43,612 nucleotides of DNA from JAGNLM01 sp964439835 (GTDB taxonomy: Bacteria > Pseudomonadota > Gammaproteobacteria > JAABTG01). Location: positions 1-43,612 of the forward strand of contig CAYTPQ010000031.1 of NCBI GenBank assembly GCA_964439835.1, in the 5' to 3' direction. Positions 16,556 through 24,903 of the stretch are shown here, one piece after another. The position numbers and the translations under genes are program-made. The notes under the pieces are model-generated. The model searched no databases. It was given only the letters and a program-made list of their open reading frames with translations, and was not told where the DNA came from. The stretch's first letter is position 1. Every line of letters begins with the position of its first letter.

Positions 16556-17758
16556 ATGCGCCACACACCCACGCTCCGCGACCGCCTGGATCAGCGGATC
16601 TTCAACGCCCTCTACAGCCGGTCCCTGGTCTACAACACCTGCTGGGAGGACCCGGCGGTCGACCGTCAGGCGCTGCAGGCACAGCCGCACGACACCCTGC
16701 TGGTCATCACCAGCGCCGGCTGCAACGTGCTCGACTACGCCCTGACCGGCGTGCAACGGATCCACGCGGTCGACGCCAACCCGCGCCAGAACGCGCTGCT
16801 GGAGCTCAAGATCGCGGGCATCCGCCGGCTCGAGCACGAGGACTTCTTCGCCCTCTTCGGCGAGGGCTTCCACCCGCACGCGGCCGAGGTGTACCGCGGG
16901 GCGCTGCGGGGTGAGCTGTCGGAGTTCGCCCGCCGGTTCTGGGACCGCAACATCGGCTGGTTCGCGAGCCGCACCGGAAGCTTCTACTTCCACGGCCTCT
17001 CGGGGGTGGTCGCCCGCGGCTTCCGCGCCTACCTGAGCACTCGGCCGCGGCTCGGCCGCCAGGTCCGGGCGCTGTTCGAGGCGGGATCGCTCGACGAGCA
17101 GCGTCACCTCTACGACCGCTACATCCGGCCCCGGATGTGGGGGCCCGGCATGAACTGGACCCTGTCGCGCCCGCTCACCATGAGCCTGCTCGGCGTCCCC
17201 TACCCCCAGCGGCGGGAAGTGCAGGCCCAGCACCCCGGGGGTATCGCCGGCTTCATCCGCGAGGCCCTGGACTACGTGTTCCGGGAGATCCCGGCGCGCA
17301 CCAACTACTTCTGGGGCGTCTACGTGCGTGGGCGCTACACCCTGGACTGCTGCCCCGAGTACCTGCGCCCGGAACACTTCCTGGCCCTGCGCCGGGGGCT
17401 GGTGGACGCCGTCGTCCCCCACACCTGCACGGTCACCGAGTTCCTGCGCTCCACCGACGAGCGCATCTCGCGCTTCGTGCTGCTGGACCACATGGACTGG
17501 ATGGCGAGCTACCACCCCCAGGCCCTGGTCGAGGAGTGGAACGCCATCCTGAGCCGGGCGACCCCCGGGGCCCGGGTGCTGTTCCGAAGCGCCCACGCCC
17601 GGCCGCGGTACCTGGAGTGGATCGAGGTCGGCGAGAACCCGCGGCCCCTGCGCGAGGTGGTCCGGTTCGACCGGGACCTGGCGGACCGGCTGCAGCGCGA
17701 GGACCGGGTCCACACCTACGCCGGCTTCCACATCGGCGACCTGCCCGCCCCGTGCTGA
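16556..17758 (+). CDS. btaA: BtaA: SAM:diacylglycerol 3-amino-3-carboxypropyltransferase
   Basis: First enzyme of betaine-lipid (DGTS) synthesis: it moves the aminocarboxypropyl group of S-adenosylmethionine onto diacylglycerol to give diacylglyceryl-homoserine, at the membrane. The 400-aa product is a DUF3419 protein of BtaA length (about 413 aa in Rhodobacter). Visible motifs are YNTCWEDP (26-33), the SAM-site ITSAGCNVLDY (51-61) and VDANPRQNALLELK (72-85). The gene is preceded by its own triple Pho box and overlaps the methyltransferase gene btaB by 7 bp. That arrangement makes the BtaA assignment much stronger than domain alone. ATG at 16556; the ribosome binding site is weak. Confidence 0.92.
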   Translation: MRHTPTLRDRLDQRIFNALYSRSLVYNTCWEDPAVDRQALQAQPHDTLLVITSAGCNVLDYALTGVQRIHAVDANPRQNALLELKIAGIRRLEHEDFFALFGEGFHPHAAEVYRGALRGELSEFARRFWDRNIGWFASRTGSFYFHGLSGVVARGFRAYLSTRPRLGRQVRALFEAGSLDEQRHLYDRYIRPRMWGPGMNWTLSRPLTMSLLGVPYPQRREVQAQHPGGIAGFIREALDYVFREIPARTNYFWGVYVRGRYTLDCCPEYLRPEHFLALRRGLVDAVVPHTCTVTEFLRSTDERISRFVLLDHMDWMASYHPQALVEEWNAILSRATPGARVLFRSAHARPRYLEWIEVGENPRPLREVVRFDRDLADRLQREDRVHTYAGFHIGDLPAPC

Positions 17759-18441
17759 GCGACGTCCAGACCCTCTGGCGCGTCGCCCGCGGGATGCCGG
17801 GCGGCGCCAGTCACGCCGAGCGGCTGCAGGCCTTCTACGCCCCCCAGGCGGGCCACTACGACGCCTTCCGGGAGCGGCTGCTGCACGGCCGCCGGGAGCT
17901 GCTCGAGCAACTCGCGCCGCCGGCGGGGGCCCGGGTGGTGGAGCTCGGGGGCGGCACCGGCCGCAACCTGGAGTTCTTCGGCGCACGGCTGCGGGGCTTC
18001 GCCCGGGTCGAGGTGGTCGACCTCTGCCCGGCACTCTTGGACCGCGCGCGGGAGCGCTGGGCCAGCGCCGGCAACGTGGTGCCCGTGGAGGCCGACGCCC
18101 GCCACTGGCGCCCCGACGCCCCGGTCGACGTCGTCTATTTCTCCTACGCCCTCACGATGATCCCGGACTGGGAAGCGGCGGTCGACAACGCCATCGCGAT
18201 GTTGAAGCCGGGTGGCCGCCTGGGGGTCGTGGACTTTACGCTGCCCGCGACCCTGGGGCCCCTGGCCCGGCGCTTCTGGCGCGCCTGGTTCGGCCACGAC
18301 GGGGTGCGCCTGGACGACCGCCACCTGCCGGCCCTGCGCCACCGGCTGCCCCGCCACCAGGCGTGGGAGGGGCGCGGGGCCGTGCCCTACCTGCCCGGCC
18401 TGCGGGCGCCCTATTACGAGTTCGTCGGCACGAGGGACTAG
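17752..18441 (+). CDS. btaB: BtaB: diacylglyceryl-homoserine N-methyltransferase
   Basis: SAM-dependent methyltransferase expected to add three methyl groups to diacylglyceryl-homoserine, yielding the betaine lipid DGTS. The 229-aa product is a class I methyltransferase with motif I ELGGGTGRN (64-72), an acidic strand end (VEVVDLCP) and motif YFSYALTMIPDW. Rhodobacter BtaB is of similar size (about 210 aa). The GTG at 17752 overlaps the btaA stop in GTGCTGA, indicating translational coupling; the frame is open further upstream only as a shadow of btaA. The coupling to btaA is the main reason for naming it BtaB rather than a generic methyltransferase. Confidence 0.88.
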   Translation: MLSDVQTLWRVARGMPGGASHAERLQAFYAPQAGHYDAFRERLLHGRRELLEQLAPPAGARVVELGGGTGRNLEFFGARLRGFARVEVVDLCPALLDRARERWASAGNVVPVEADARHWRPDAPVDVVYFSYALTMIPDWEAAVDNAIAMLKPGGRLGVVDFTLPATLGPLARRFWRAWFGHDGVRLDDRHLPALRHRLPRHQAWEGRGAVPYLPGLRAPYYEFVGTRD

Positions 18442-18450
18442 GATGAAACT

Positions 18451-18513
18451 CGCCCGGTGGGAGCGGCGCCCACGCCGCGGGGGAACCGTGCAGGGCGCCC
18501 CTCCCACCGGGCG
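18451..18513. repeat. REP-like copy D as a 21-bp inverted repeat between btaB and plcP
   Basis: Arms 18451-18471 and 18493-18513 are reverse complements with one mismatch and contain GGTGGGAGCGGCGCCC, the same core as copies A and C. The paired arrangement resembles BIME hairpins that stabilise upstream mRNA. It interrupts a likely btaA-btaB-plcP transcript. Confidence 0.65.
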
Positions 18514-18572
18514 TCACTCCCCCAGGCGCCCCCTCCGTCGCGGGTGGCACCCCGGGCCACGGGACGCCTGAC

Positions 18573-19460
18573 ATGCCCCAGGTCCGCGCCGTCTTCATCT
18601 CCGACGTCCACCTGGGGACTCGCGCCTGCCAGGCCGATCGCCTGCTGGACTTCCTGCGCGAACACCCCTCGGAGTACCTGTTCCTGGTGGGAGACATCGT
18701 GGACTTCTGGGCGATGCGCCGGGGCATCGTCTGGACCGCCGCCCAGAACACGGTGGTGCAGAAGGTCCTCCGGCGGGCCCGCCACGGCGGCCGGGTGTTC
18801 CTCATCCCGGGCAACCACGACGAGGCCCTGCGCGAGTACGACGGCACCCACTTCGGCGAAATCCGGGTCGCCAACGAGGTCGTCTACACGGCAGTCGACG
18901 GCCGGCGCTACCTGGTGACCCACGGCGACGAGTTCGACCAGGTGACGCGCCACCACCGCTGGGTCGCGGTGCTGGGCGACGTCGCCTACAACCTGCTGGT
19001 GCTGGCCAACGCCGCCGTCTCCTGGACGCGCCGGCGCTTGGGCCTGTCGGGCTACTGGTCGCTCGCCGGCTTCGCCAAGAACAAGGTCAAGAAGGCGGTC
19101 GACTTCATCTTCGACTTCGAGGAGGCGGTCGCCCACACGGTGCGCGAGCGGGGCCTGGACGGCGTGGTCTGCGGCCACATCCACTCGGCGGTGATCAAAG
19201 AGGTCGCAGGCACCACCTATATCAACTGCGGGGACTGGGTCGACAGCTGCACGGCCATCGTCGAGCACCTGGACGGGCGGTTCGAGCTGGTGCGCTCGGC
19301 GCACCTGGCGCCCGTCCGGGACGCCCTGCCCGCGCCGGAACCCGAGCCCGAGGCTCCGGTACGGGTGCCCTTCCCCGTCCCCCTGCCCGTCGGCGGCACC
19401 GGCGTCGCGCGTGAGGTCAGGCCGGTGCGGATCCCCGCCGCGGTGGCCGAGGTGCCGTGA
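18573..19460 (+). CDS. plcP: PlcP-type phospholipase C (metallophosphoesterase)
   Basis: Expected to hydrolyse phospholipids (PC, PE or PG) to diacylglycerol plus a phosphorylated head group during phosphate starvation, providing diacylglycerol for BtaA and the glycosyltransferase. The 295-aa protein has the metallophosphoesterase motifs DVHLG (11-15), GDIVD (40-44), GNHD (80-83), THGDE (116-120) and GHIHS (201-205). Proteins of this group are often annotated as UDP-2,3-diacylglucosamine hydrolase (LpxH-like). The length (LpxH is about 240 aa), the NCGDWVDS motif and the btaAB neighbourhood favour PlcP. From about residue 245 there is a proline-rich tail. ATG at 18573; no strong ribosome binding site. 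Its 3' end overlaps convergent olsA by 44 bp. Confidence 0.87.
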   Translation: MPQVRAVFISDVHLGTRACQADRLLDFLREHPSEYLFLVGDIVDFWAMRRGIVWTAAQNTVVQKVLRRARHGGRVFLIPGNHDEALREYDGTHFGEIRVANEVVYTAVDGRRYLVTHGDEFDQVTRHHRWVAVLGDVAYNLLVLANAAVSWTRRRLGLSGYWSLAGFAKNKVKKAVDFIFDFEEAVAHTVRERGLDGVVCGHIHSAVIKEVAGTTYINCGDWVDSCTAIVEHLDGRFELVRSAHLAPVRDALPAPEPEPEAPVRVPFPVPLPVGGTGVAREVRPVRIPAAVAEVP

Positions 19461-20232
19461 CGGCGTGAACGGCCGGTCCGCCGGCGGCCGTCGCCGGGCC
19501 TTCGACCAGGCCACGCACCGCGTCCTCGCAGCGAGCCGCCAGCACATCTCGTGGGGCCGAACGCGCAGGGAAGGGATCCACGAAGGTCACCTCGGCCCGC
19601 ACCCCGGAACGCCCGGCGAGCCGCACCAGATGGGGCAGAAAGGCATCGTCGCCGACGAAGGGGACGGCCGCCGGCGCCGGGCCTTCCTCGATGAACCGCA
19701 GCGCCACCGGCTGAACCGGGGTGTCGGCCAGGATAGCCGCCTCGAACAGACGCGAGCGAAAGCGCCGCACCGCGGCGCCGTCGGTGGTCGTGCCCTCCGG
19801 GAACAGCAGGACGCTCTCGCCCCGGCGCAGGGCCCAGACCATCTCGATCGTCGCCGCTTCGGCCGCGGCCCGGTCCGCGCGGCGCAGGAACAGGGTACCC
19901 GAGCGTGCGGCCAACCAGCCGAGCAGCGGCCAGCCCCGGACCTCGGCCTTCGACAGGAAGCGCGTCGGCGCGACACCGCCGAGCACCGGGATGTCGAGCC
20001 AGGAGACGTGGTTGCAGACGAGGAGCGCCGGCCCCTGCGCCGACCGACCGCGCACTACGACCTCCACACCGAGCGTGCGGCACACGCCCCGGTGCCACCA
20101 GGCGATGAGGCGGACGAGGCGCGGGCGGTGGTGGCGCCGACGCTCACCCAGCAGCAGGGCGGCGAGGGCCGCGCCCAGCGCGACGTGGGCGGCGAGCCTG
20201 CCGAGCCTCCAGGCCCTACGAAGCCACGGCAT
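19417..20232 (-). CDS. olsA: OlsA-like lyso-ornithine-lipid O-acyltransferase (PlsC family)
   Basis: Membrane-bound 1-acyl-glycerol-3-phosphate-acyltransferase-type enzyme. Next to OlsB it most likely adds the second, ester-linked acyl chain to lyso-ornithine lipid. The 271-aa product has an N-terminal hydrophobic helix (AAHVALGAALAALLLG), the catalytic H-x4-D motif NHVSWLD (74-80) and FPEGTTTDG (144-152). The ATG at 20232 lies within the 3' end of olsB (17-bp overlap), so translation is coupled and transcription comes from the olsB Pho promoter. The last 35 residues are low-complexity. A general PlsC role in phosphatidic acid synthesis cannot be excluded. Confidence 0.82.
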   Translation of the reverse strand: MPWLRRAWRLGRLAAHVALGAALAALLLGERRRHHRPRLVRLIAWWHRGVCRTLGVEVVVRGRSAQGPALLVCNHVSWLDIPVLGGVAPTRFLSKAEVRGWPLLGWLAARSGTLFLRRADRAAAEAATIEMVWALRRGESVLLFPEGTTTDGAAVRRFRSRLFEAAILADTPVQPVALRFIEEGPAPAAVPFVGDDAFLPHLVRLAGRSGVRAEVTFVDPFPARSAPRDVLAARCEDAVRGLVEGPATAAGGPAVHAVTAPRPPRRGSAPA

Positions 20233-21079
20233 AGAGCCGCGGCGGAGCCGCGCCGGCCCGCTCCAGGAAGTGCCGCACGTAGCGGGTCTCCAGTCGGTCC
20301 ACGTCCAGGAGGACGAAGATGTCGGCCACGCCGAACGCCTCGTCCCAGCAGGGCTCGCCGCAGACCCAGGCGCCGAGCCGCAGGTAGGCCTTGAGCAGTG
20401 GCGGCACCACGGGGCGCACGTTGGCGTCGAGGCGGACCTCCGGCAACGGCCGACGCGGCGTGACCCGCAGGTGCGCGGGGCTCAGGTGACGCCCGCGGAC
20501 CTGGTCCATGATCGCCGCGGCCTGCACGCCGCCGTCGCGCATCGGCACGCTGGCGCAGCCGAACAGGTAGTCGATGCCGTTCAGGTCGACGAAACCGGCC
20601 AGCCCGGCCCAGAGCATCCCGATGGCGGCCCCGCTTCGGTGGTCACGGTGCACGCAGGTACGCCCGATCTCGACGACCTCGCCGCTGAGCGCGGCGACGG
20701 GCCCGAGGTCGAACTCGCCCTCCGAGTAGAAGCCTCCAGCCCGCCGCGCACCCCGCCCGGTCAGGATCCGGGTGCTGCTCACCACCTCGCCGCTGCCGGC
20801 GTCGCGCACGTAGAGGTGGTGGCAGAAGGCGTCGTAGCGGTCCTGCTCCAGCCCGCCCGGCGCGCGAACCCGGGCCCCCATCTCCTGCCCGAAGACGCGG
20901 AATCGCAGGCGCTGGGTCTCGGCGATCTCCTCCGGGCTGTGGGCCAGGGCCACCTCGAAGCGCGGCTCTGTGCCAACGCCGGCCAGGGTCTGGGCCACCA
21001 GCAACCCGCCCCCACCCTCCCCCGCGGACGGGGCCGAAGCGTAGGCCCCGTCACCGACCACCCGTGCTGGATTGTCCAA
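20216..21079 (-). CDS. olsB: OlsB-like ornithine N-acyltransferase (GNAT fold)
   Basis: Predicted to acylate the alpha-amino group of ornithine with a 3-hydroxyacyl chain from ACP, giving lyso-ornithine lipid. The 287-aa product is an Acetyltransf_5/OlsB-type protein: ETQRLRFRVFGQEMG, a DAFCHHLYV segment, EIGRTCVHRDHRSG (acyl-donor loop) and DYLFGCAS. The N-terminal 30 residues are variable. Start: TTG at 21079, because an in-frame TGA lies just upstream; a GTG seven codons later is the alternative. A four-unit Pho box precedes it and olsA overlaps it, matching phosphate-controlled olsBA systems of other proteobacteria. Confidence 0.87.
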   Translation of the reverse strand: MDNPARVVGDGAYASAPSAGEGGGGLLVAQTLAGVGTEPRFEVALAHSPEEIAETQRLRFRVFGQEMGARVRAPGGLEQDRYDAFCHHLYVRDAGSGEVVSSTRILTGRGARRAGGFYSEGEFDLGPVAALSGEVVEIGRTCVHRDHRSGAAIGMLWAGLAGFVDLNGIDYLFGCASVPMRDGGVQAAAIMDQVRGRHLSPAHLRVTPRRPLPEVRLDANVRPVVPPLLKAYLRLGAWVCGEPCWDEAFGVADIFVLLDVDRLETRYVRHFLERAGAAPPRLYAVAS

Positions 21080-21112
21080 GGCTCGCCATTCCCATCAGTG
21101 AAGATGGGGACG

Positions 21113-21168
21113 ATGCTAGGCAGCCCCGGTTTCAGGACGGTGAACGGCAGGTGACCTCTGCGTGACAG
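21113..21168 (-). promoter_or_regulatory. Four-unit Pho box and -10 of olsBA
   Basis: Reading the minus strand: CTGTCAC, AGGTCAC, CGTTCAC and CTGAAAC begin at exact 11-bp steps (21168, 21157, 21146, 21135). After 10 bp comes TAGCAT (21118-21113) as -10. This is two tandem PhoB dimer sites with the canonical spacing to -10. The predicted start is about 27 nt upstream of the olsB start. Confidence 0.85.
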
Positions 21169-21232
21169 TCGGCGACGCCGGGCCCCTTCGCCGAGTGGCA
21201 GGCCCCCGTGCGGCCCCGCGGGACACACCGGA

Positions 21233-21270
21233 GCAATGGGTCCGGGATCGATGCGGTCAGACCCCATTGG
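21233..21270. repeat. Degenerate palindrome related to the 16289-16368 repeat
   Basis: CAATGGG (21234-21240) and CCCATTG (21263-21269) face each other around a GGTCAGACCC segment, sharing the CAATGGGGTC core with the perfect repeat downstream of the glycosyltransferase. It lies just past the 3' end of the PAP2_C gene. Confidence 0.4.
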
Positions 21271-21300
21271 CGGGCGACGGCCAGCTGCGGTGCGGACCCC

Positions 21301-21930
21301 TCAGAACACGCGATCGACGACGGGGGCAAGGAACGGGGCGACGCAGCCGTGCACCCAGAGGGCCGTGACCGCGCCGGCGTAGACGTCCGCGGTCCAATGG
21401 GCGCGCAGGACCAGGACGGTTACGGACTGGAACAGGACGAAGGCCCCCGCCAGGAGCCCCCAGGGGAGGCTGCCCTGCTGGGCGAGGTGCAGGGCGCCGT
21501 AGACCGCGAGCGCGGTATGGCCGGAGAAGAAGAGGTCGTTGGAGACCCCGTAGGTCACGAAAAGCGACGGAAAACCCGGGGAACGCCAGATGATGCCCTC
21601 CGGCCGCGGCAACGCGCAGGTCGCCTGCACCGCCAGGCGCAGGAGGAACAGGGCGGCCAACCCGACGAAAGGCGCGAAGCTCGGACCGAAGACCGAGTCG
21701 TAGATGATCTTCAAGGTCACGAGGTCGATCAGCAGAGAGCTGGCCACCAGCAGGGCGTCCGCCCGCCGCGGGCTCCGGTGCAGGGCCGCGTGTAGCCCTG
21801 CCGTCAGCCGGTGCACCGCGTCGCCCGCCGCGAGTGACGCCGCCGGCGGGCGGCGGCCCAGCCACGCCTGGGCGAGGAACCAGAGGACGACGCTGGCGGC
21901 GACCAGCCCGACCCGCCAGGCGACGGTCAC
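21301..21930 (-). CDS. PAP2_C-family membrane phosphatase/transferase
   Basis: Integral membrane protein of 209 aa with about six hydrophobic segments. The active-site motifs FFSGHTA (134-140; SGHT 136-139) and RAHWTADVYAG (176-186, His178 and Asp182) are those of the PAP2_C / sphingomyelin-synthase-like branch of the PAP2 superfamily. Such enzymes either dephosphorylate lipid phosphates or exchange lipid head groups. The actual substrate cannot be read. GTG start at 21930. It is the last gene of a tight run (22 bp from the hexapeptide protein), which suggests a role in making or modifying a membrane lipid. It is separate from olsBA, which has its own promoter downstream. Confidence 0.75.
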   Translation of the reverse strand: MTVAWRVGLVAASVVLWFLAQAWLGRRPPAASLAAGDAVHRLTAGLHAALHRSPRRADALLVASSLLIDLVTLKIIYDSVFGPSFAPFVGLAALFLLRLAVQATCALPRPEGIIWRSPGFPSLFVTYGVSNDLFFSGHTALAVYGALHLAQQGSLPWGLLAGAFVLFQSVTVLVLRAHWTADVYAGAVTALWVHGCVAPFLAPVVDRVF

Positions 21931-21952
21931 GGGCGCGGCTCCCGGCCGTCGC

Positions 21953-22669
21953 TCAAGGCTCCGCCTCGTGGGCTAGGTCCACGCGGCGCGCCGGGATGCC
22001 GCCCCACACCTCCCCCGCCGGGATGTGGGTGCGCGGCAGGACGAAGGAATTCGCGAGCACGGTGGCGTGCGGGCCGATCTCCGTGCCACCCATGATGATT
22101 GCCCGCATGCCGACGGTCGCGCCCTGCCGGATCCGCACGGGCTCCAGCACCAGCCGGCCGCCCTGGCTGCGGTGGGCGATGACGCTGGCCGACCCGCCGA
22201 TCGTGACCCCGTCTTCCAGCTCGATCAGGGACGGGTCCGCGATGGCGGTGGAGTTGATGTAGACGTTGCGCCCGACCCGCATGCCCATGAGCCGGTAGAA
22301 CAAGATCGTGTAGCCGGTGGGGGTCACGAACTCCAGAAAGCTGTAGCGGGGAAGCAGGGTGAAGGTCCCCTCCAGGTACCAGGGCAGGGCCTTCCAGGAC
22401 AGGGCCGGGCCCCGGTAGGGCTTGAGGCGGCCGACCAGCACGCGCTTGAACAGCGGCGCGACGAGCAACAGGGTGAGACCGTAGAGGTAGAACCCCCCCG
22501 CCAGGGCGCAGCCTCTGACCAGCCACGAGGCGGGTGCCCCGATCCCGGCCGCCAGGTCCCACAGCAGGCCGCCGACCGCAACGGCCGGGACCAGCGCGAC
22601 CCCGGCGCACAGGACCACCAGGGCGAAGACCGGCAGCGGCGCCAGGTACATCATGAGGACCTGAGACAT
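21953..22669 (-). CDS. Membrane-anchored hexapeptide-repeat (left-handed beta-helix) acyltransferase-like protein
   Basis: 238-aa protein of unknown substrate. The first 110 residues hold hydrophobic segments (LPVFALVVLCAGVALVPAV, LAGGFYLYGLTLLLVAPLF). The second half is a left-handed beta-helix with imperfect hexapeptides (VGRNVYINS, IELEDGVTIGG, RIRQGATVGM, TEIGPHATVLANS, IPAGEVWGGIPAR), ending in the WGGIPA signature of O-acetyltransferases. Similar membrane plus beta-helix modules occur at the C terminus of some Pls/PosA-type nonribosomal peptide synthetases. The ATG at 22669 lies 29 bp after cysM. The longer upstream frame is a cysM shadow. Function unknown. Confidence 0.75.
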   Translation of the reverse strand: MSQVLMMYLAPLPVFALVVLCAGVALVPAVAVGGLLWDLAAGIGAPASWLVRGCALAGGFYLYGLTLLLVAPLFKRVLVGRLKPYRGPALSWKALPWYLEGTFTLLPRYSFLEFVTPTGYTILFYRLMGMRVGRNVYINSTAIADPSLIELEDGVTIGGSASVIAHRSQGGRLVLEPVRIRQGATVGMRAIIMGGTEIGPHATVLANSFVLPRTHIPAGEVWGGIPARRVDLAHEAEP

Positions 22670-22698
22670 CCGAGTCTCCGACGACCCGCGGGCCTCTC

Positions 22699-23586
<888 letters not shown>

Positions 23587-23598
23587 GGCCGGCGGCGC

Positions 23599-24810
23599 TC
23601 AGGCCCGTTTGCGGGGCGCCTCGGGCGACCCGAAGACGGTACGCGGGCTGGAGCGGAAGCCGAGGGCCAGGGTGTCGATCACCCGTCCCAGGATCGCCTG
23701 CACCGCCCGGTCCTTGTCCTCGTTCACCACGATGGGGATCTGCTGCCGGTCGGCCTCGGAGAGCAGATATTCCTGCAGACGCCAGATGGCGTCGAAGCTC
23801 TGCAGGTAGCGCTCGGCCCGCCGCTGCACCACCCGCCCGCCGCGGCCGCGGATCCGGGCCCGCAGCTGGTCGGGCTTCAACACCGCCAGCATCGCCGAGA
23901 CCACCACGGCGTCGGTGCCGGCCGGGATCCGGTCCAGCAGCGCGGGGCAGACGTGCACGCCCTCGACGATCAGTGCCACCCGCTCCTTCAGGGCCCGCCG
24001 GATCACCGCCTCGCAGGGTACCGAGATCAGGTCGGCCTGGGCCTGGTAGCCCTCGGCCATCAGCGCGTCCCGGTCCGCCGCCGGGTCTTGGGCCCGAGGC
24101 AGAGTCCGCCAGGCCTCGAACGAGGAGGTGAAGAGCACCGGCAGCAGCCGCTCGGGGATCATCATCCGCATGACCTCCCGCAGCATGTCGGTCGACTGGG
24201 TGCGGGGGATGTCGAGGCGGGTGGCCAGCTCGGTGGCGACGGTGCTCTTGCCGACCCCTGCGGTACCGCCGACCAGGATGATGAGCGGCCGGCCGCTGTG
24301 GAGGAAGTCGATCCAGGCCAGGTAACGGCGCGCCAGCGCCTCGCCCAGGTCCTGGCTGAGCCAGTGGAAGGTCATCCGGCCGAGCGTCGCCGAGCTGACC
24401 TCTGGCTCGCCGCGGTCCGCGAGGTATCGCGCGACCCGGCCGGCCATGACCGCGGCGTCCTCGTCCGACAGCCCACAGATCTCCAGCGTGCGCCGATACT
24501 GGGCGTCCGAGAACGGCGCCGCCTGATCGGGCCCCTCGCGCACCAGCACGGACGCGACCGGGCGCGCGGGCTCCTGGTAGCGGCGCAGGGCCTGGGCGCC
24601 GTGGAACTGCTGAAGGTAGGCGGCTACGCGCCGGCGGAGCTCGCCGGTCGTGATCTCGGCCGCGTTGCCCAGGTCCTGGCGCACCCGCGAGGCAAGCCGG
24701 TAAGCATCTTCGAACGAAAGGCCCGCGTCCTGTAGGGAACGGGTAAGGATTCCGCGCAGGAACGGGGCTCGGGTCCCCTCCTCCGGGTCGATGACCAGCG
24801 TCTTCGCCAT
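23599..24810 (-). CDS. 2-phosphoglycerate-kinase-like protein (ATP-cone plus P-loop kinase)
   Basis: 403-aa protein with an N-terminal ATP-cone-like regulatory domain (residues 1-95: a FLRGILTRSLQDAGLS-type start), a linker, then a P-loop kinase domain with GGTAGVGKST (181-190), an STDMLREVMR segment and VEGVHVCP. This architecture matches archaeal 2-phosphoglycerate kinase, which makes 2,3-bisphosphoglycerate for cyclic-DPG synthesis; the fold also resembles zeta-toxin kinases. In bacteria the physiological role is unclear. The ATG at 24810 begins just before LVIDPEEGTR. It is the first gene of a tight run with cysM. I found no Pho box before it. Confidence 0.75.
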   Translation of the reverse strand: MAKTLVIDPEEGTRAPFLRGILTRSLQDAGLSFEDAYRLASRVRQDLGNAAEITTGELRRRVAAYLQQFHGAQALRRYQEPARPVASVLVREGPDQAAPFSDAQYRRTLEICGLSDEDAAVMAGRVARYLADRGEPEVSSATLGRMTFHWLSQDLGEALARRYLAWIDFLHSGRPLIILVGGTAGVGKSTVATELATRLDIPRTQSTDMLREVMRMMIPERLLPVLFTSSFEAWRTLPRAQDPAADRDALMAEGYQAQADLISVPCEAVIRRALKERVALIVEGVHVCPALLDRIPAGTDAVVVSAMLAVLKPDQLRARIRGRGGRVVQRRAERYLQSFDAIWRLQEYLLSEADRQQIPIVVNEDKDRAVQAILGRVIDTLALGFRSSPRTVFGSPEAPRKRA

Positions 24811-24873
24811 GGGCCGCCACCTCGGTGCCGACCGGGTTGTCGGCACGAGCGGCCAAAGATACAACGTCGAGGC

Positions 24874-24896
24874 CCGCCCGCGCAGGTCGCGGGCGG
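24874..24896 (-). terminator. GC-rich hairpin after phoU
   Basis: A 9-bp perfect stem (24888-24896 with 24874-24882) with a 5-nt loop starts 8 bp after the phoU stop. It is followed on the minus strand by a moderately T-rich stretch (GTTGTATCTTTGG). It may terminate the pst-phoU transcript before the kinase gene. Confidence 0.45.
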
Positions 24897-24903
24897 CAGG
24901 CGA

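Noticed and set aside
18573..19460. LpxH (UDP-2,3-diacylglucosamine hydrolase)
   Set aside because: Longer than LpxH and placed after btaAB in a Pho-controlled cluster, which fits PlcP better.
23599..24810. Zeta-toxin reading of the kinase as part of a toxin-antitoxin pair
   Set aside because: It has an N-terminal ATP-cone-like domain, is 403 aa, and has no small antitoxin gene next to it; it heads an operon with cysM.
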